This document shows positions 1 to 7,719 of a stretch of DNA of 64,000 nt, piece after piece. This DNA is from a bacterium (GTDB lineage: Bacteria > Cyanobacteriota > Vampirovibrionia > Gastranaerophilales > Gastranaerophilaceae). The stretch spans positions 22,709 through 86,708 of the forward strand of contig JAFQNF010000026.1 in assembly GCA_017396025.1 (NCBI GenBank). Direction: 5' to 3'. Position 1 is the stretch's first letter. Each line of letters starts with the position of its first letter. The notes under the pieces were generated by a model, which was not told the DNA's origin, made no database searches, and saw only the letters and a program-made list of their open reading frames with translations. Both the position numbers and the translations under genes were made by a program.

Positions 1-1542
1 AACAAACAAGCCAGAAGAATATACTTTATCATCGATCACGTAAGAATATTCAACATTCTTGTCTGTATTTTTTAGCTTCAATACAACCTTTGTATCTGCA
101 TGTATAATATTGGTAAACTTAACTTTTTTCGCCTCTTGTTTTGAAATATCAACATTAAATACATGTTTTGCAAACCAATTCGCATAAAATAGTTGAACAA
201 CACCAGGAAGAATTGGCATAACAGCAAAATGTCCTTTAAAAAAGTTTGATTTTTTCTTAAATATTAGCTCTAACTCTGCTTCATTTTCTTGTAGTTGTCT
301 TGATACAACAAAAGGATATGAAAGATTTAAATTAAAAATATGCTCAATAAAAGATTTATCTATCTTACCTGTTATTGTTTTCGGAATTTCATCAAGAAAA
401 CGCCATTTTTTAGGTACAACTTCACAATATTCTGCTAAATATTTTTTAAGTTCTTTATCACTTAGCTCAACATCGTTTGTTGCAACAGCGCAAGCTAAAA
501 CATCACCATATTTGAAGCAATAACAATCATTTACATTAGGATGAGTTTTTAAAATAGTTTCCAACTCAACTAAAGATATTCTTTTTTCTTTTACTTTCAC
601 AATTCTATCGCTTCTTCCTTTTAAAACAAACTCTTTATCTGATACCTTTTCAATAACATCTTCCATTTTTATCTTATCTTCCATAAAGAAATCAGATTTT
701 ACTATTATACAACTATTTTCATCTGTTGAAATAGAAACACAATCAAATACTTTAAAATTTTTACTATTATTTTTATATGCAATCGTACCAGCTTCCGTGC
801 TTCCATAAATTTCAACAACCTCTGATTTGTTTGAGAAAAAAGCTCTAACATTATCTTTTAACTTATCACCAGCAGTAAACAATTTAACGGGCGAATGTAA
901 AAAATCTATTTGGTATTTTTCCATTTTTTCTAAAAAGGAAGGTGAAGAAACCAAAATATAATGTTCATTTTTTGTTATTTGTTCTGGAAACTCTATTTTT
1001 AGTGTATTTATCTTTAAACCAGCACACAATGGAACCATAAAAAAGAATGTGAGCCCAAACATGTGTGACATTATAGTTGTTGAATAAACAGACATATTTG
1101 ACTCAATATTAAACTGTTTTATAGAAGAATATGCTTCTGCTTCCAAATTTTCTAATGTTTTAGTAATTTTTTTTGGAATAGCAGTTGAACCTGATGTAAA
1201 AAAAGTTATTTTAGTTTTCTTCACATCAATATTTTCAAAAGAAAACTCATCATTTTTATCTGGTTTTTCAGGAATAATATAATCAATATTTAACCCTGAA
1301 AGTCTTGTTTTATCAGTTAAAAGAAAAATTTCTTTGTTAGAGAATAATGCAGCGAAAAAATTAACAACAAATTCAAAGCTATTATCACCAAACAAAACAA
1401 CTACTTGCTCGTTTTTCTTATCAAATTGTAGTTTTTGAAAATATACATATTTTTTTAGTTTTAAAAAATCAATATCTTCACCATTATGATGAAGAATAAT
1501 ATCACTATCAAAATTATTTGTATAAAACTTTTCAAGAATCAT
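1..1542 (-). CDS. AMP-dependent acyl/aryl-ACP ligase fused to a FabZ-like dehydratase domain, 3' end beyond window (ApeH-ApeI-like)
   Basis: The reading frame is open from the ATG at 1542 down to position 1 (514 codons, no stop), so the gene is cut by the window edge. Residues about 1-420 read as an adenylate-forming ligase: TSGST at 116-120 followed by PKK, a later EIYGSTEAG block, and GRSDRIVKV near the C-terminal hinge. From about residue 430 a hotdog dehydratase begins (NFFKGHF, then PILPGVVQ), the signature of FabZ/FabA-like 3-hydroxyacyl-ACP dehydratases. In aryl polyene clusters a ligase loads the aryl starter onto the ACP and a dehydratase works in each elongation cycle. Here both seem to be in one polypeptide. 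The ATG overlaps the stop of the upstream membrane gene (ATGA), which suggests translational coupling. The substrate is not visible from sequence. Confidence 0.85.
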   Translation of the reverse strand, partial: MILEKFYTNNFDSDIILHHNGEDIDFLKLKKYVYFQKLQFDKKNEQVVVLFGDNSFEFVVNFFAALFSNKEIFLLTDKTRLSGLNIDYIIPEKPDKNDEFSFENIDVKKTKITFFTSGSTAIPKKITKTLENLEAEAYSSIKQFNIESNMSVYSTTIMSHMFGLTFFFMVPLCAGLKINTLKIEFPEQITKNEHYILVSSPSFLEKMEKYQIDFLHSPVKLFTAGDKLKDNVRAFFSNKSEVVEIYGSTEAGTIAYKNNSKNFKVFDCVSISTDENSCIIVKSDFFMEDKIKMEDVIEKVSDKEFVLKGRSDRIVKVKEKRISLVELETILKTHPNVNDCYCFKYGDVLACAVATNDVELSDKELKKYLAEYCEVVPKKWRFLDEIPKTITGKIDKSFIEHIFNLNLSYPFVVSRQLQENEAELELIFKKKSNFFKGHFAVMPILPGVVQLFYANWFAKHVFNVDISKQEAKKVKFTNIIHADTKVVLKLKNTDKNVEYSYVIDDKVYSSGLFV

Positions 1543-1940
1543 ATAATATTTTTCTTTTTTAAAATTGTTCTTATTATATATTCTACAAAAAACAAGGTAC
1601 CAATCAAAATATAAGAAATTAAGCCATTAAATAATGCCCAAATTTCTTCACTCAAAAATACCGTAATTAAAGAAACAACAAAGTTAAAAAAGGTTAGCAC
1701 GCACCAAATATAAGTAAGATTTCTTGTATATTTCAATGCATTTTCTGAAAGTTCACCATCAATCATTTTAGCAAACTTCTGAATAACAGTTTCTTTTGAA
1801 AACAAAGAACAAAAGAAAACCAAAAATACTGTCAAATTTGCACAAACAGGATAAAATTTAACAAAGAAAAGTTGTGTATAATGAAACAAAGCAATTACAC
1901 ATAGTGTAATTGCTATTGATATAAATATTTTTTTTATCAT
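1539..1940 (-). CDS. Small four-helix membrane protein of the aryl polyene cluster (COG4648/ApeG-like)
   Basis: This 133-residue protein has about four hydrophobic segments (roughly 5-25, 30-47, 72-95 and 102-125). The pattern FYPVCANLTVF, then YTRNLTYIW, then LFNGLISYILIGTLFFVEYIIR matches what I recall of the COG4648-type membrane proteins in APE clusters. Its role there is undefined; it may help place or export the lipid product at the inner membrane. The gene lies between the second-translated ACP gene and the AMP-ligase gene with 4-base overlaps on both sides, so it is part of the same polycistron. The assignment rests on hydrophobicity, the conserved tail pattern and context. Confidence 0.7.
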   Translation of the reverse strand: MIKKIFISIAITLCVIALFHYTQLFFVKFYPVCANLTVFLVFFCSLFSKETVIQKFAKMIDGELSENALKYTRNLTYIWCVLTFFNFVVSLITVFLSEEIWALFNGLISYILIGTLFFVEYIIRTILKKKNII

Positions 1941-2191
1941 TTTATAAGTTCTTCGATTGCATTAACAACATCATCAACTGTACGAATTTGTTTAAAATTC
2001 TCAGGTGAAATTTTCTTATCTGTAAAGAACTGTAATTTAACAGCCAAATCAACTGCGTCAATGCTATCTAATTCTAAATCTTCAAACAGATTAGCTTCAG
2101 GTTTAACTAAATCTTGCGAAATTTCAAATTCATCTACAAGAATTTCTGCTAATTTGTTATAAATTTCTTCTCTTGAATACTGTTTACTCAC
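1937..2191 (-). CDS. Acyl carrier protein (APE cluster, second in operon)
   Basis: An 84-residue acidic ACP. The phosphopantetheine attachment site is Ser43 in LELDSIDAVDLAV, in the usual DSL/DSI context at the start of helix II. The rest (KISPENFKQIRTVDDVVNAIEELI) fits the ACP C-terminal helices. The length is typical for a stand-alone type II ACP. It overlaps the other ACP gene by 8 bases and the membrane-protein gene by 4. Two tandem ACPs are characteristic of aryl polyene clusters (ApeE and ApeF), where one ACP is thought to take the aryl starter and the other the growing chain. I cannot tell which is which here. Confidence 0.92.
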   Translation of the reverse strand: MSKQYSREEIYNKLAEILVDEFEISQDLVKPEANLFEDLELDSIDAVDLAVKLQFFTDKKISPENFKQIRTVDDVVNAIEELIK

Positions 2192-2441
2192 CTACATTAC
2201 TCCTGATATAATCTGCCAATGTTTTAACTGAATAGAAATATTTTTTATTTTCTTCTTTATCTGAACCCATTTTAAGGTTATATTTTTTCTTTAAAGCCAT
2301 ACCAAGCTCTAGTGCATCAATTGAATCTAAACCCAAACCTTCAATGAATAAAGGTGCTTCATCTTCAATATCACTTGGTTCAATATCTTCTAACTCTAAA
2401 GCCTTAATAATTAATTCTTTTACTTCGTTTTCAATCGTCAT
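2184..2441 (-). CDS. Acyl carrier protein (APE cluster, first in operon)
   Basis: An 85-residue ACP with Ser40 in the motif LGLDSIDALELGMAL as phosphopantetheine site. It is acidic throughout (EDIEPSDIEDEAP), as usual for ACPs. The KYNLKMG...KYFYSVKTLADYI segment is typical of ACPs dedicated to aryl polyene or related PKS/FAS-like clusters. It is followed with overlap by a second ACP gene and preceded, after about 50 bases, by the ketosynthase gene. It would carry acyl intermediates among the ketosynthases, ketoreductase and dehydratases encoded next to it. Confidence 0.92.
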   Translation of the reverse strand: MTIENEVKELIIKALELEDIEPSDIEDEAPLFIEGLGLDSIDALELGMALKKKYNLKMGSDKEENKKYFYSVKTLADYIRSNVGE

Positions 2442-2492
2442 TCTCTTAATCCCATTAATAAATTTATCTCATATTTAAAAATTAAAGTCAAA

Positions 2493-3716
2493 CTAGATAC
2501 ATTTGAAAATCAATGAAGTATTTATGCCACCAAATGCAAAGTTGTTGGACATTACAATCTTAGTATCAATTTCTCTACCTTGACCTTTAATGTAGTCTAA
2601 ATCACCACAATTTTCGTCAACTTCATTCAAATTTATTGTAGGAGCAAACCACTTTTTATGTGCCATATCAATACTTAAAATAGCCTCAATAGCACCACAA
2701 GCACCAAGAGTATGCCCTGTATAACTTTTTATTGAACTAATTGGAACTTTTCTTTTAAATACATCATAAGTTGCATTTGTTTCTGCAATATCACCTTGCA
2801 TTGTTGCTGTACCATGTGCATTAACATAGCCAATTTCATCAGCAGATATTCCAGCATCTTTTAATGCAAGTTCTAATGCATTTTTCATTGTTTCTTTATT
2901 TGGATTTGTAATATGAGTACCATCTGTGCTTGTACCAAAACCAATGATTTCTGCATAAATTTTAGCCCCACGTTTTTTAGCGTGTTCATATTCTTCTAAA
3001 ATTAAAGTACCCGCACCTTCACCAACAACAAGACCATCTCTATTTTTATCAAATGGTGATGGAGTCAATTTAGGTGTTGAATTTTTTTGAGTTGTCGCAT
3101 ACAAAGTATCAAACACAGCAACTTGAGATGGGTCTAGTTCTTCAGCACCACCAGCTATCATAACATCTTGCAAACCAAACTTAATTGCTTCATAAGCATA
3201 GCCAATACCCATTGAACCAGATGTGCAAGCGGTTGAAGTTGCAATTAATCTTCCAACGGTTTTAAAATACAATGAAATATTTACAGCAGTAGTTTGTGGC
3301 ATCATTTTTACATAAGAACCAGATGTTACATTTTTAACTTCTTTTGTTACTTGCATAGAGTGAAAATCAACTAATGTTTCTAAAGAACCAGAAGATGAAC
3401 CAGAACTTACCCCGCATCTTCCACTTGTAATTATTTCATCACCCAATAAGCCTGCATCTTTTAGTGCTTCTTCTGCAGTTGCAACACTCATAATAGAAAC
3501 TGGTCCCATTGTTCTAAGAACTTTTCTATTAAAATGTTCTGGAAGAACAAACCCTTGAACAGGTGCAACTAATTTGCAATTCATTCTTTCAAATTCATTT
3601 AATTTTTCATCATGAACTACACAATTTTCATATTTTTGTAAGCGTTCAAAAGCCGTTTCTCGACTACAACCAAGAGGACTCGCTAAAGCCATACCTGTAA
3701 CAACTACTCTTCTCAT
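2493..3716 (-). CDS. Beta-ketoacyl-ACP synthase (ApeO-like, chain-elongating KS)
   Basis: A 407-residue FabF-type thiolase-fold ketosynthase. The nucleophile is Cys164 in STACTSGSMGI, and the two catalytic histidines sit in NAHGTATMQGD and SYTGHTLGACGA, so the Cys-His-His triad is complete. The C-terminal NNFAFGGINTSL block is also canonical. It catalyses decarboxylative condensation of malonyl-ACP with the growing chain. Its start codon overlaps the ketoreductase stop by one base (TAATG), so the two are translationally coupled. In the E. coli APE system the elongating KS works with a short, Cys-less partner. A candidate partner is encoded divergently at about 6 kb. Confidence 0.92.
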   Translation of the reverse strand: MRRVVVTGMALASPLGCSRETAFERLQKYENCVVHDEKLNEFERMNCKLVAPVQGFVLPEHFNRKVLRTMGPVSIMSVATAEEALKDAGLLGDEIITSGRCGVSSGSSSGSLETLVDFHSMQVTKEVKNVTSGSYVKMMPQTTAVNISLYFKTVGRLIATSTACTSGSMGIGYAYEAIKFGLQDVMIAGGAEELDPSQVAVFDTLYATTQKNSTPKLTPSPFDKNRDGLVVGEGAGTLILEEYEHAKKRGAKIYAEIIGFGTSTDGTHITNPNKETMKNALELALKDAGISADEIGYVNAHGTATMQGDIAETNATYDVFKRKVPISSIKSYTGHTLGACGAIEAILSIDMAHKKWFAPTINLNEVDENCGDLDYIKGQGREIDTKIVMSNNFAFGGINTSLIFKCI

Positions 3717-4444
3717 TATTGATATAAGCCTCCATTAACAGAAATAACCTGACCTGTTATATATGCGGCATCTTCACTCATTAAATAATTAACTAAAGAT
3801 GCTACTTCTTGTGGTTTTCCAAATCTCTTCATAGGTATCATCTTTTTCACTTCATCAACAGGAAGTTCGCTAGTCATATCTGTTTCAATACAACCTGGCG
3901 CAATGCAATTAACAGTAATACCACGTTTGGCTAATTCTTGAGCTAATGCTTTTGTCGCACCTATAATACCAGCTTTTGATGCACTATAATTGACTTGTCC
4001 ACGATTCCCCATTAAACCTGATACAGAAGACATTGTAATAATTCTTCCTTTCATTCTTTGAGAAATCATTTCCATTACAAGCGGTTTTAAAACATTATAA
4101 AAACCACCTAAATTAGTATTCAAAACACTATCCCACTCCCTATCTTCCATAACAGGAAAAACATTATCTTTGGCAATACCAGCATTTAAAACAACACCAT
4201 AATAAAGCCCATTTTTTTCAATATCTTCAGATAAAACATTTTTGCATTCTTCTCTATTTGAAATATCAAATTGAAGAACACGAGCCTTTCTTCCCAATGA
4301 AACAATTTCATCTTTTAGATCATTAGCCATTTTTGTGTTTTTATTACAATGCAACACCAAATCATAACCATTTTTGGCAAGATATAAAGCTGACGCTCGA
4401 CCGATTCCACGACTAGAACCTGTCACTAACACTTGTTTTTCCAT
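3716..4444 (-). CDS. 3-oxoacyl-ACP reductase (FabG/ApeQ-like)
   Basis: A 242-residue short-chain dehydrogenase. The NADP-binding motif TGSSRGIGRAS is at the N-terminus, NAG follows mid-protein, and the catalytic Ser-Tyr-Lys set appears as ITMSSVSG then YSASKAG. The tail (AAYITGQVISVNGGLYQ) is typical of FabG. It would reduce the beta-keto group after each condensation in the cluster. Its neighbours are a ketosynthase downstream, with a one-base stop/start overlap, and a dehydratase upstream. Length and motifs are complete, and no anomaly is visible. Confidence 0.92.
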   Translation of the reverse strand: MEKQVLVTGSSRGIGRASALYLAKNGYDLVLHCNKNTKMANDLKDEIVSLGRKARVLQFDISNREECKNVLSEDIEKNGLYYGVVLNAGIAKDNVFPVMEDREWDSVLNTNLGGFYNVLKPLVMEMISQRMKGRIITMSSVSGLMGNRGQVNYSASKAGIIGATKALAQELAKRGITVNCIAPGCIETDMTSELPVDEVKKMIPMKRFGKPQEVASLVNYLMSEDAAYITGQVISVNGGLYQ

Positions 4445-4449
4445 TACTC

Positions 4450-4899
4450 TTAAAACCCGTTTTTTAAATATTCCTCTGCATTTTCAGGCTGATACGCATT
4501 AATTACAGCCCTAGCACACTCTTCACACTCATTATAAATTAAACAGTCGAACGAAACAAGTTCGCTATCACCGTATATTTCGCTAACTTTAATACTGTAT
4601 GTTTTTCCATTTTCAAACTTTTCAATATTGTTCTTATAAGAACGTGTTCCTAATAAAAATCCTAGTTTTGGTTCTGTTCTCTGTGCCCTATAAAAAGCAT
4701 AACAGCCAATTGTTTGAGCCATATATTCTATACCAGACAAATATGGAACACCGTTTATGCTTTTATCAAAAAATACTTTATCTTCAGATATTACAACCTC
4801 TGCAATTAAATACCTTTCATCAATATTGATTTCTTTTATATCATCAATCAATATCATTGGATGATTATGCGGTAATATCTTTTCTAAGTCATACTTCAT
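4450..4899 (-). CDS. Hotdog-fold 3-hydroxyacyl-ACP dehydratase (ApeP-like)
   Basis: A 149-residue single hotdog domain. It opens with ILPHNHPMILIDDI, the LPHxxPMxLID pattern typical of ApeP/FabZ-like dehydratases, and continues with VPYLSGIEYMAQTIGCYA in place of the classical FabZ helix. In E. coli, ApeP forms a heterocomplex with ApeI. Here the ApeI-like domain is the C-terminal part of the ligase at 1-1542. The gene is packed between the ketoreductase and a second ketosynthase, only a few bases from each. Function follows from fold and context. Substrate preference is unknown. Confidence 0.85.
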   Translation of the reverse strand: MKYDLEKILPHNHPMILIDDIKEINIDERYLIAEVVISEDKVFFDKSINGVPYLSGIEYMAQTIGCYAFYRAQRTEPKLGFLLGTRSYKNNIEKFENGKTYSIKVSEIYGDSELVSFDCLIYNECEECARAVINAYQPENAEEYLKNGF

Positions 4900-4900
4900 C

Positions 4901-5962
4901 TTATTTCCCTACTATAAGAACCGCATTTGTTCCACCAAAACCAAATGCACTGCACATACACACTTCCATTTTATCAGATTTTAAATTGTTTTTATCAACT
5001 AATCTTATCTTTGGTAATTCCTCATCATACTCACCATCAAAAATATGTGGGAGCATCTTGCCTGTTTCTAAAACCTTAATGCATAACGCTAATTCAATAC
5101 TAGCAGCAGCGCCTAAACAATGTCCTGTTAATGGTTTTGTTCCACTTGCACACACACTGTCACCAAAGACTTCGTTAACAGCACGAGCTTCCATAATATC
5201 ATTAGCAATAGTTCCGGTTGCATGTAAATTAATATAATCAATATCATCTGGTTTAAGATTTGCTTCACATAATGCCATTTTTATAGCTTTTATAGCTTGT
5301 TCACCACTAGGATCAGGAGTCGCAGCATTATAAGCATCAGAAGTTTCTCCAATTCCCAATAATTTAATACCTTCGACATCTTTCTCTAAAACGAATAACG
5401 CTCCACCTTCACCAATATTCATTCCATTTCTATTTTTAGAAAATGGGTTTGTAAGTTCCTTTGTTAAAACTTCTAATGCAGAAAAACCCGCAACAGGCAA
5501 TTTTGCGATTGGGTCAACTCCACCAACAATCACAACATCACAAATATCATTTTCTAATAATTTTCTTGCAGTAGAAAAAGCTTTAACACCAGAAGTACAT
5601 GCTGTTGAAACACAAGCAGCAAAACCATTTGTTCCAATATATTCTTTTAAGAATTCGGCTGGATTTGAAATTTTCAAATGTTCTAAATTATTACTTTGCT
5701 CAAATTCATCAATTCCAGAATTCGTCGTTGCAATAACAATTCCTATTCTTTCTGAATTATATTTACTAGAATCAAACTCCAATTGTTTATATAAATGAAG
5801 CAAAATTTGATTACATCTTAAATTATAAGTTTCACTTTCAATTAATGGCAGCTTAGCAGTAATTTTATGAGGAAGCAAAACACCACAACAAGCTTTTTCA
5901 AAAATCTCATCAAGATTTTCACCCAAATTACATATTGCTGAAACTTTAGTAATACTTATCAT
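4901..5962 (-). CDS. Beta-ketoacyl-ACP synthase, second KS (ApeR-like)
   Basis: A ketosynthase of about 353 residues from the ATG at 5962. A TTG 15 bases upstream would add five residues but is less likely. The Cys nucleophile is near residue 122 in VSTACTSGVKA, with His in LHATGTIAND and in LTGHCLGAAAS, so it is catalytically complete. The N-terminus is shorter than in FabF. APE systems have a third KS (ApeR) besides the elongating KS and its partner, possibly involved in an early condensation. This is the first gene of the minus-strand arm, directly next to the divergent promoter region, and probably sets the 5' end of the operon. Confidence 0.88.
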   Translation of the reverse strand: MISITKVSAICNLGENLDEIFEKACCGVLLPHKITAKLPLIESETYNLRCNQILLHLYKQLEFDSSKYNSERIGIVIATTNSGIDEFEQSNNLEHLKISNPAEFLKEYIGTNGFAACVSTACTSGVKAFSTARKLLENDICDVVIVGGVDPIAKLPVAGFSALEVLTKELTNPFSKNRNGMNIGEGGALFVLEKDVEGIKLLGIGETSDAYNAATPDPSGEQAIKAIKMALCEANLKPDDIDYINLHATGTIANDIMEARAVNEVFGDSVCASGTKPLTGHCLGAAASIELALCIKVLETGKMLPHIFDGEYDEELPKIRLVDKNNLKSDKMEVCMCSAFGFGGTNAVLIVGK

Positions 5963-5980
5963 TTTTGCAATTAACAACCT

Positions 5981-6013
5981 ATTATACTAATATTAATATT
6001 AACATGAATTCAA
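5981..6013. promoter_or_regulatory. Divergent promoter region between the two arms of the aryl polyene cluster
   Basis: Only about 40 bases separate the ATG of the minus-strand ketosynthase (5962) from the ATG of the plus-strand KS-like gene (6004 or 6013). On the minus strand a perfect TATAAT lies at 5986-5981, at a suitable distance for the operon start. On the plus strand TATACT lies at 5983-5988. Both overlap within the same bases, so the arms may compete or be co-regulated. No convincing -35 element is visible for either. Confidence 0.45.
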
Positions 6014-6606
6014 TGAAGTTTTATATAAATAAATACTCTTATTTAAAAAAAGAAATAGCTGATATTTCTTTTATTCCAATGCTTATGAGAAGAAAGCTTG
6101 ATACACTTGGAAAAGCTGGATTGTGTACTCTTTATAATGTTTTAGATGAGAATACAAATCCAAATTTGATTTTTGCTTCACAATATGGTGATATAGAGCG
6201 AGTTTTAAAATTAATACAACAAAGAAAAGAAGAAGGCGAAATTTCCCCAACAGGATTTAGTTTTTCTGTTCATAACGCAACAATAGGACTATTTTCACTA
6301 TTAAATTCAATCAAAACTTCATATAATTCAATTTCTGCAGGTGAAAACACTCTTTCCTATGGAATCCTTGAAGCAATACTAACCTGCAAAGAAAAACCAA
6401 CAATTTTCTGCTTCACAGAAAATAAAGATGACCTTCAAAGTGTTTCTTTTTACTGTTCAACAACAAAATCAAATGAACATGCTCAAGAAATAATGTTTAT
6501 TAAAGAAATGAACAAACAAAAAGATTCTTTTGATGATTTTATATCATTCCTAGAAAACAAAAAACAATGTTACTGCTCTGATTTATATACACTTAAAAGA
6601 GGTTAA
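6004..6606 (+). CDS. Short ketosynthase-like protein lacking the active-site Cys (ApeC-like chain-length-factor homologue)
   Basis: About 200 residues from ATG 6004 (ATG 6013 is also possible; an upstream TTG at 5965 is unlikely). It has the fold pattern of the beta-ketoacyl synthase N-terminal family: FASQYGDIERVLKLI, then FSFSVHNATIGLFSLL, then NSISAGENTLSYGILEAI. The TACTSG active-site motif of real ketosynthases is absent. In E. coli, ApeC is such a shortened KS homologue and pairs with the KS ApeO as a chain-length factor. Here it is transcribed away from the rest of the cluster, followed after two bases by an acyltransferase gene. Confidence 0.8.
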   Translation: MNSMKFYINKYSYLKKEIADISFIPMLMRRKLDTLGKAGLCTLYNVLDENTNPNLIFASQYGDIERVLKLIQQRKEEGEISPTGFSFSVHNATIGLFSLLNSIKTSYNSISAGENTLSYGILEAILTCKEKPTIFCFTENKDDLQSVSFYCSTTKSNEHAQEIMFIKEMNKQKDSFDDFISFLENKKQCYCSDLYTLKRG

Positions 6607-6607
6607 C

Positions 6608-7348
6608 ATGCGCTTTATCAGAGGATTTATTGTTTTAATACAAATGATTATATTTGCGCTTGGCGCACTTTGCATTGGACTTTTTATCATTCCAATTAGT
6701 GCAATATTTTTAAAAGACTATAATCACAGAAAATTTTGCGCAAATGTAGTTCATAAATCTTGGAAATTTTTTACAATCGTCATGCAAAAATTTGGTTCAA
6801 TAAAAGTTGAAACAAATGGTGATTTTCAAAATATCAAAGGGAAAGTAATAGTTGCTTCTCATCCAAGTTTGATTGATATAGTTCTATTAATTGGACTTAT
6901 TCCAAACAGTTTGTGTCTGGCAAAAAAAGACTTATTAAAGAATCCCGTTATGTATAAAATTGTGAAATGTTTATACATCATTAACGACATAGACTTAGAT
7001 GAATTTAAAGAAGAAACCAAAAACGCACTTAAACATGACTTTAATATTATCATATTTCCAACAGGAACAAGAACACTCCCAAACGAAGAAATTAAAATGC
7101 ATAAAGGTGCTGCACAAATAGCCATTAATGCAAATACTGATATAATTCCTATAACTATTGAAACAGACTACACAATATTAAGAAAAAACCATTTTCCTTT
7201 GTCCACAGGTAAAAAAAGAACTCTATTTAAATTAACAAGAAAAAATGATATTAAAATTGCTGAATTTAAAGAAAAAGAAATATCTGAAATTAAATTAAGA
7301 AAACTTCTTTCAGAAAAAATAAAAGAAGAAATTTTCCCTCAAAATTAA
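6608..7348 (+). CDS. Lysophospholipid acyltransferase family protein (PlsC-like, ApeD-like)
   Basis: A 246-residue membrane-associated acyltransferase with an N-terminal hydrophobic stretch (residues 5-35). The acceptor-side motif appears as SHPSLIDIVLL, a variant of the classical HxxxxD (H-P-S-L-I-D). A later FPTGTRT corresponds to the family FPEGTRS block, with Thr in place of Glu. KGAAQIAINAN and IIPITIE complete the PlsC pattern. APE clusters carry such an acyltransferase, presumably attaching the polyene or another acyl group to a glycerol-type lipid anchor. The gene starts two bases after the ApeC-like stop, so the pair forms the plus-strand arm. Confidence 0.85.
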   Translation: MRFIRGFIVLIQMIIFALGALCIGLFIIPISAIFLKDYNHRKFCANVVHKSWKFFTIVMQKFGSIKVETNGDFQNIKGKVIVASHPSLIDIVLLIGLIPNSLCLAKKDLLKNPVMYKIVKCLYIINDIDLDEFKEETKNALKHDFNIIIFPTGTRTLPNEEIKMHKGAAQIAINANTDIIPITIETDYTILRKNHFPLSTGKKRTLFKLTRKNDIKIAEFKEKEISEIKLRKLLSEKIKEEIFPQN

Positions 7349-7374
7349 AAATATTTTTCAAATCACATGCAACT

Positions 7375-7412
7375 ATAAAGCTGACGATAACTAATGTTAT
7401 TGTCAGCTTTAT
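7375..7412. terminator. Long hairpin (17-bp stem, 4-base loop) after the acyltransferase gene
   Basis: The arms 7375-7391 and 7396-7412 are complementary, with a single G-T pair, around the loop TAAT. The hairpin lies 27 bases past the plus-strand acyltransferase stop, so a terminator role is likely. However, no T-run follows on the plus strand and only three Ts on the minus strand. Its right arm runs straight into the duplicated tRNA-Ile 3' end. Confidence 0.5.
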
Positions 7413-7431
7413 GGTGGGCCATCCTGGACTC
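7411..7431. repeat. 21-bp direct repeat of the tRNA-Ile 3' end (att-like)
   Basis: Bases 7411-7431 are identical to 7590-7610, which hold the CCA end, acceptor strand and part of the T-arm of the intact tRNA-Ile gene plus one flanking base. The match stops abruptly at 7432/7611. A short copy of a tRNA 3' end near the intact gene is what tRNA-targeting integrases leave behind. The 158 bases between the copies encode no recognisable gene. Confidence 0.7.
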
Positions 7432-7557
7432 TCTTACTCGTTCGCATTAAACAGCGTTACGTGCCGAAGATTCATCATCTCCGTCACTCCAGCTTCTGCT
7501 CACTCGCGCTCGAACCCTTACAAAACTTCGTTTTGCGGTTCTCGTCCAGATTTAGAC

Positions 7558-7584
7558 AATAAAAAAGACACCCTATGGTGTCTT
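7558..7584 (-). terminator. Rho-independent terminator of tRNA-Ile
   Basis: An 8-bp stem, AAGACACC (7565-7572) with GGTGTCTT (7577-7584), has a 4-base loop. On the minus strand it is followed by six Ts. It lies immediately downstream of the minus-strand tRNA-Ile. Confidence 0.85.
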
Positions 7585-7590
7585 ATATTA

Positions 7591-7667
7591 TGGTGGGCCA
7601 TCCTGGACTCGAACCAGGGACCTTACGCTTATCAGGCGTACGCTCTAGCCACCTGAGCTAATAGCCC
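7591..7667 (-). tRNA. tRNA-Ile (anticodon GAT), CCA encoded
   Basis: The minus-strand sequence folds as a full cloverleaf. GGGCTAT at the 5' end pairs with ATGGCCC at the 3' end with the usual wobble tolerance. There is a D-arm with AGCTCAGGTGGCTAGAGC, an anticodon loop reading CTGATAA (GAT), a T-arm with GGTTCGAGTCC, discriminator A and a genomically encoded CCA. It reads ATC/ATT isoleucine codons. The 3' end is duplicated at 7411-7431. Confidence 0.95.
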
Positions 7668-7719
7668 TTAACCTCTCTCTTGATTATATATTTACACAAA
7701 CATTTTTTAAATGCAAGCA

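Noticed and set aside
7411..7656. An 81-residue plus-strand open frame
   Set aside because: It runs through the antisense of tRNA-Ile and its duplicated end. Composition and overlap show it is not a gene.
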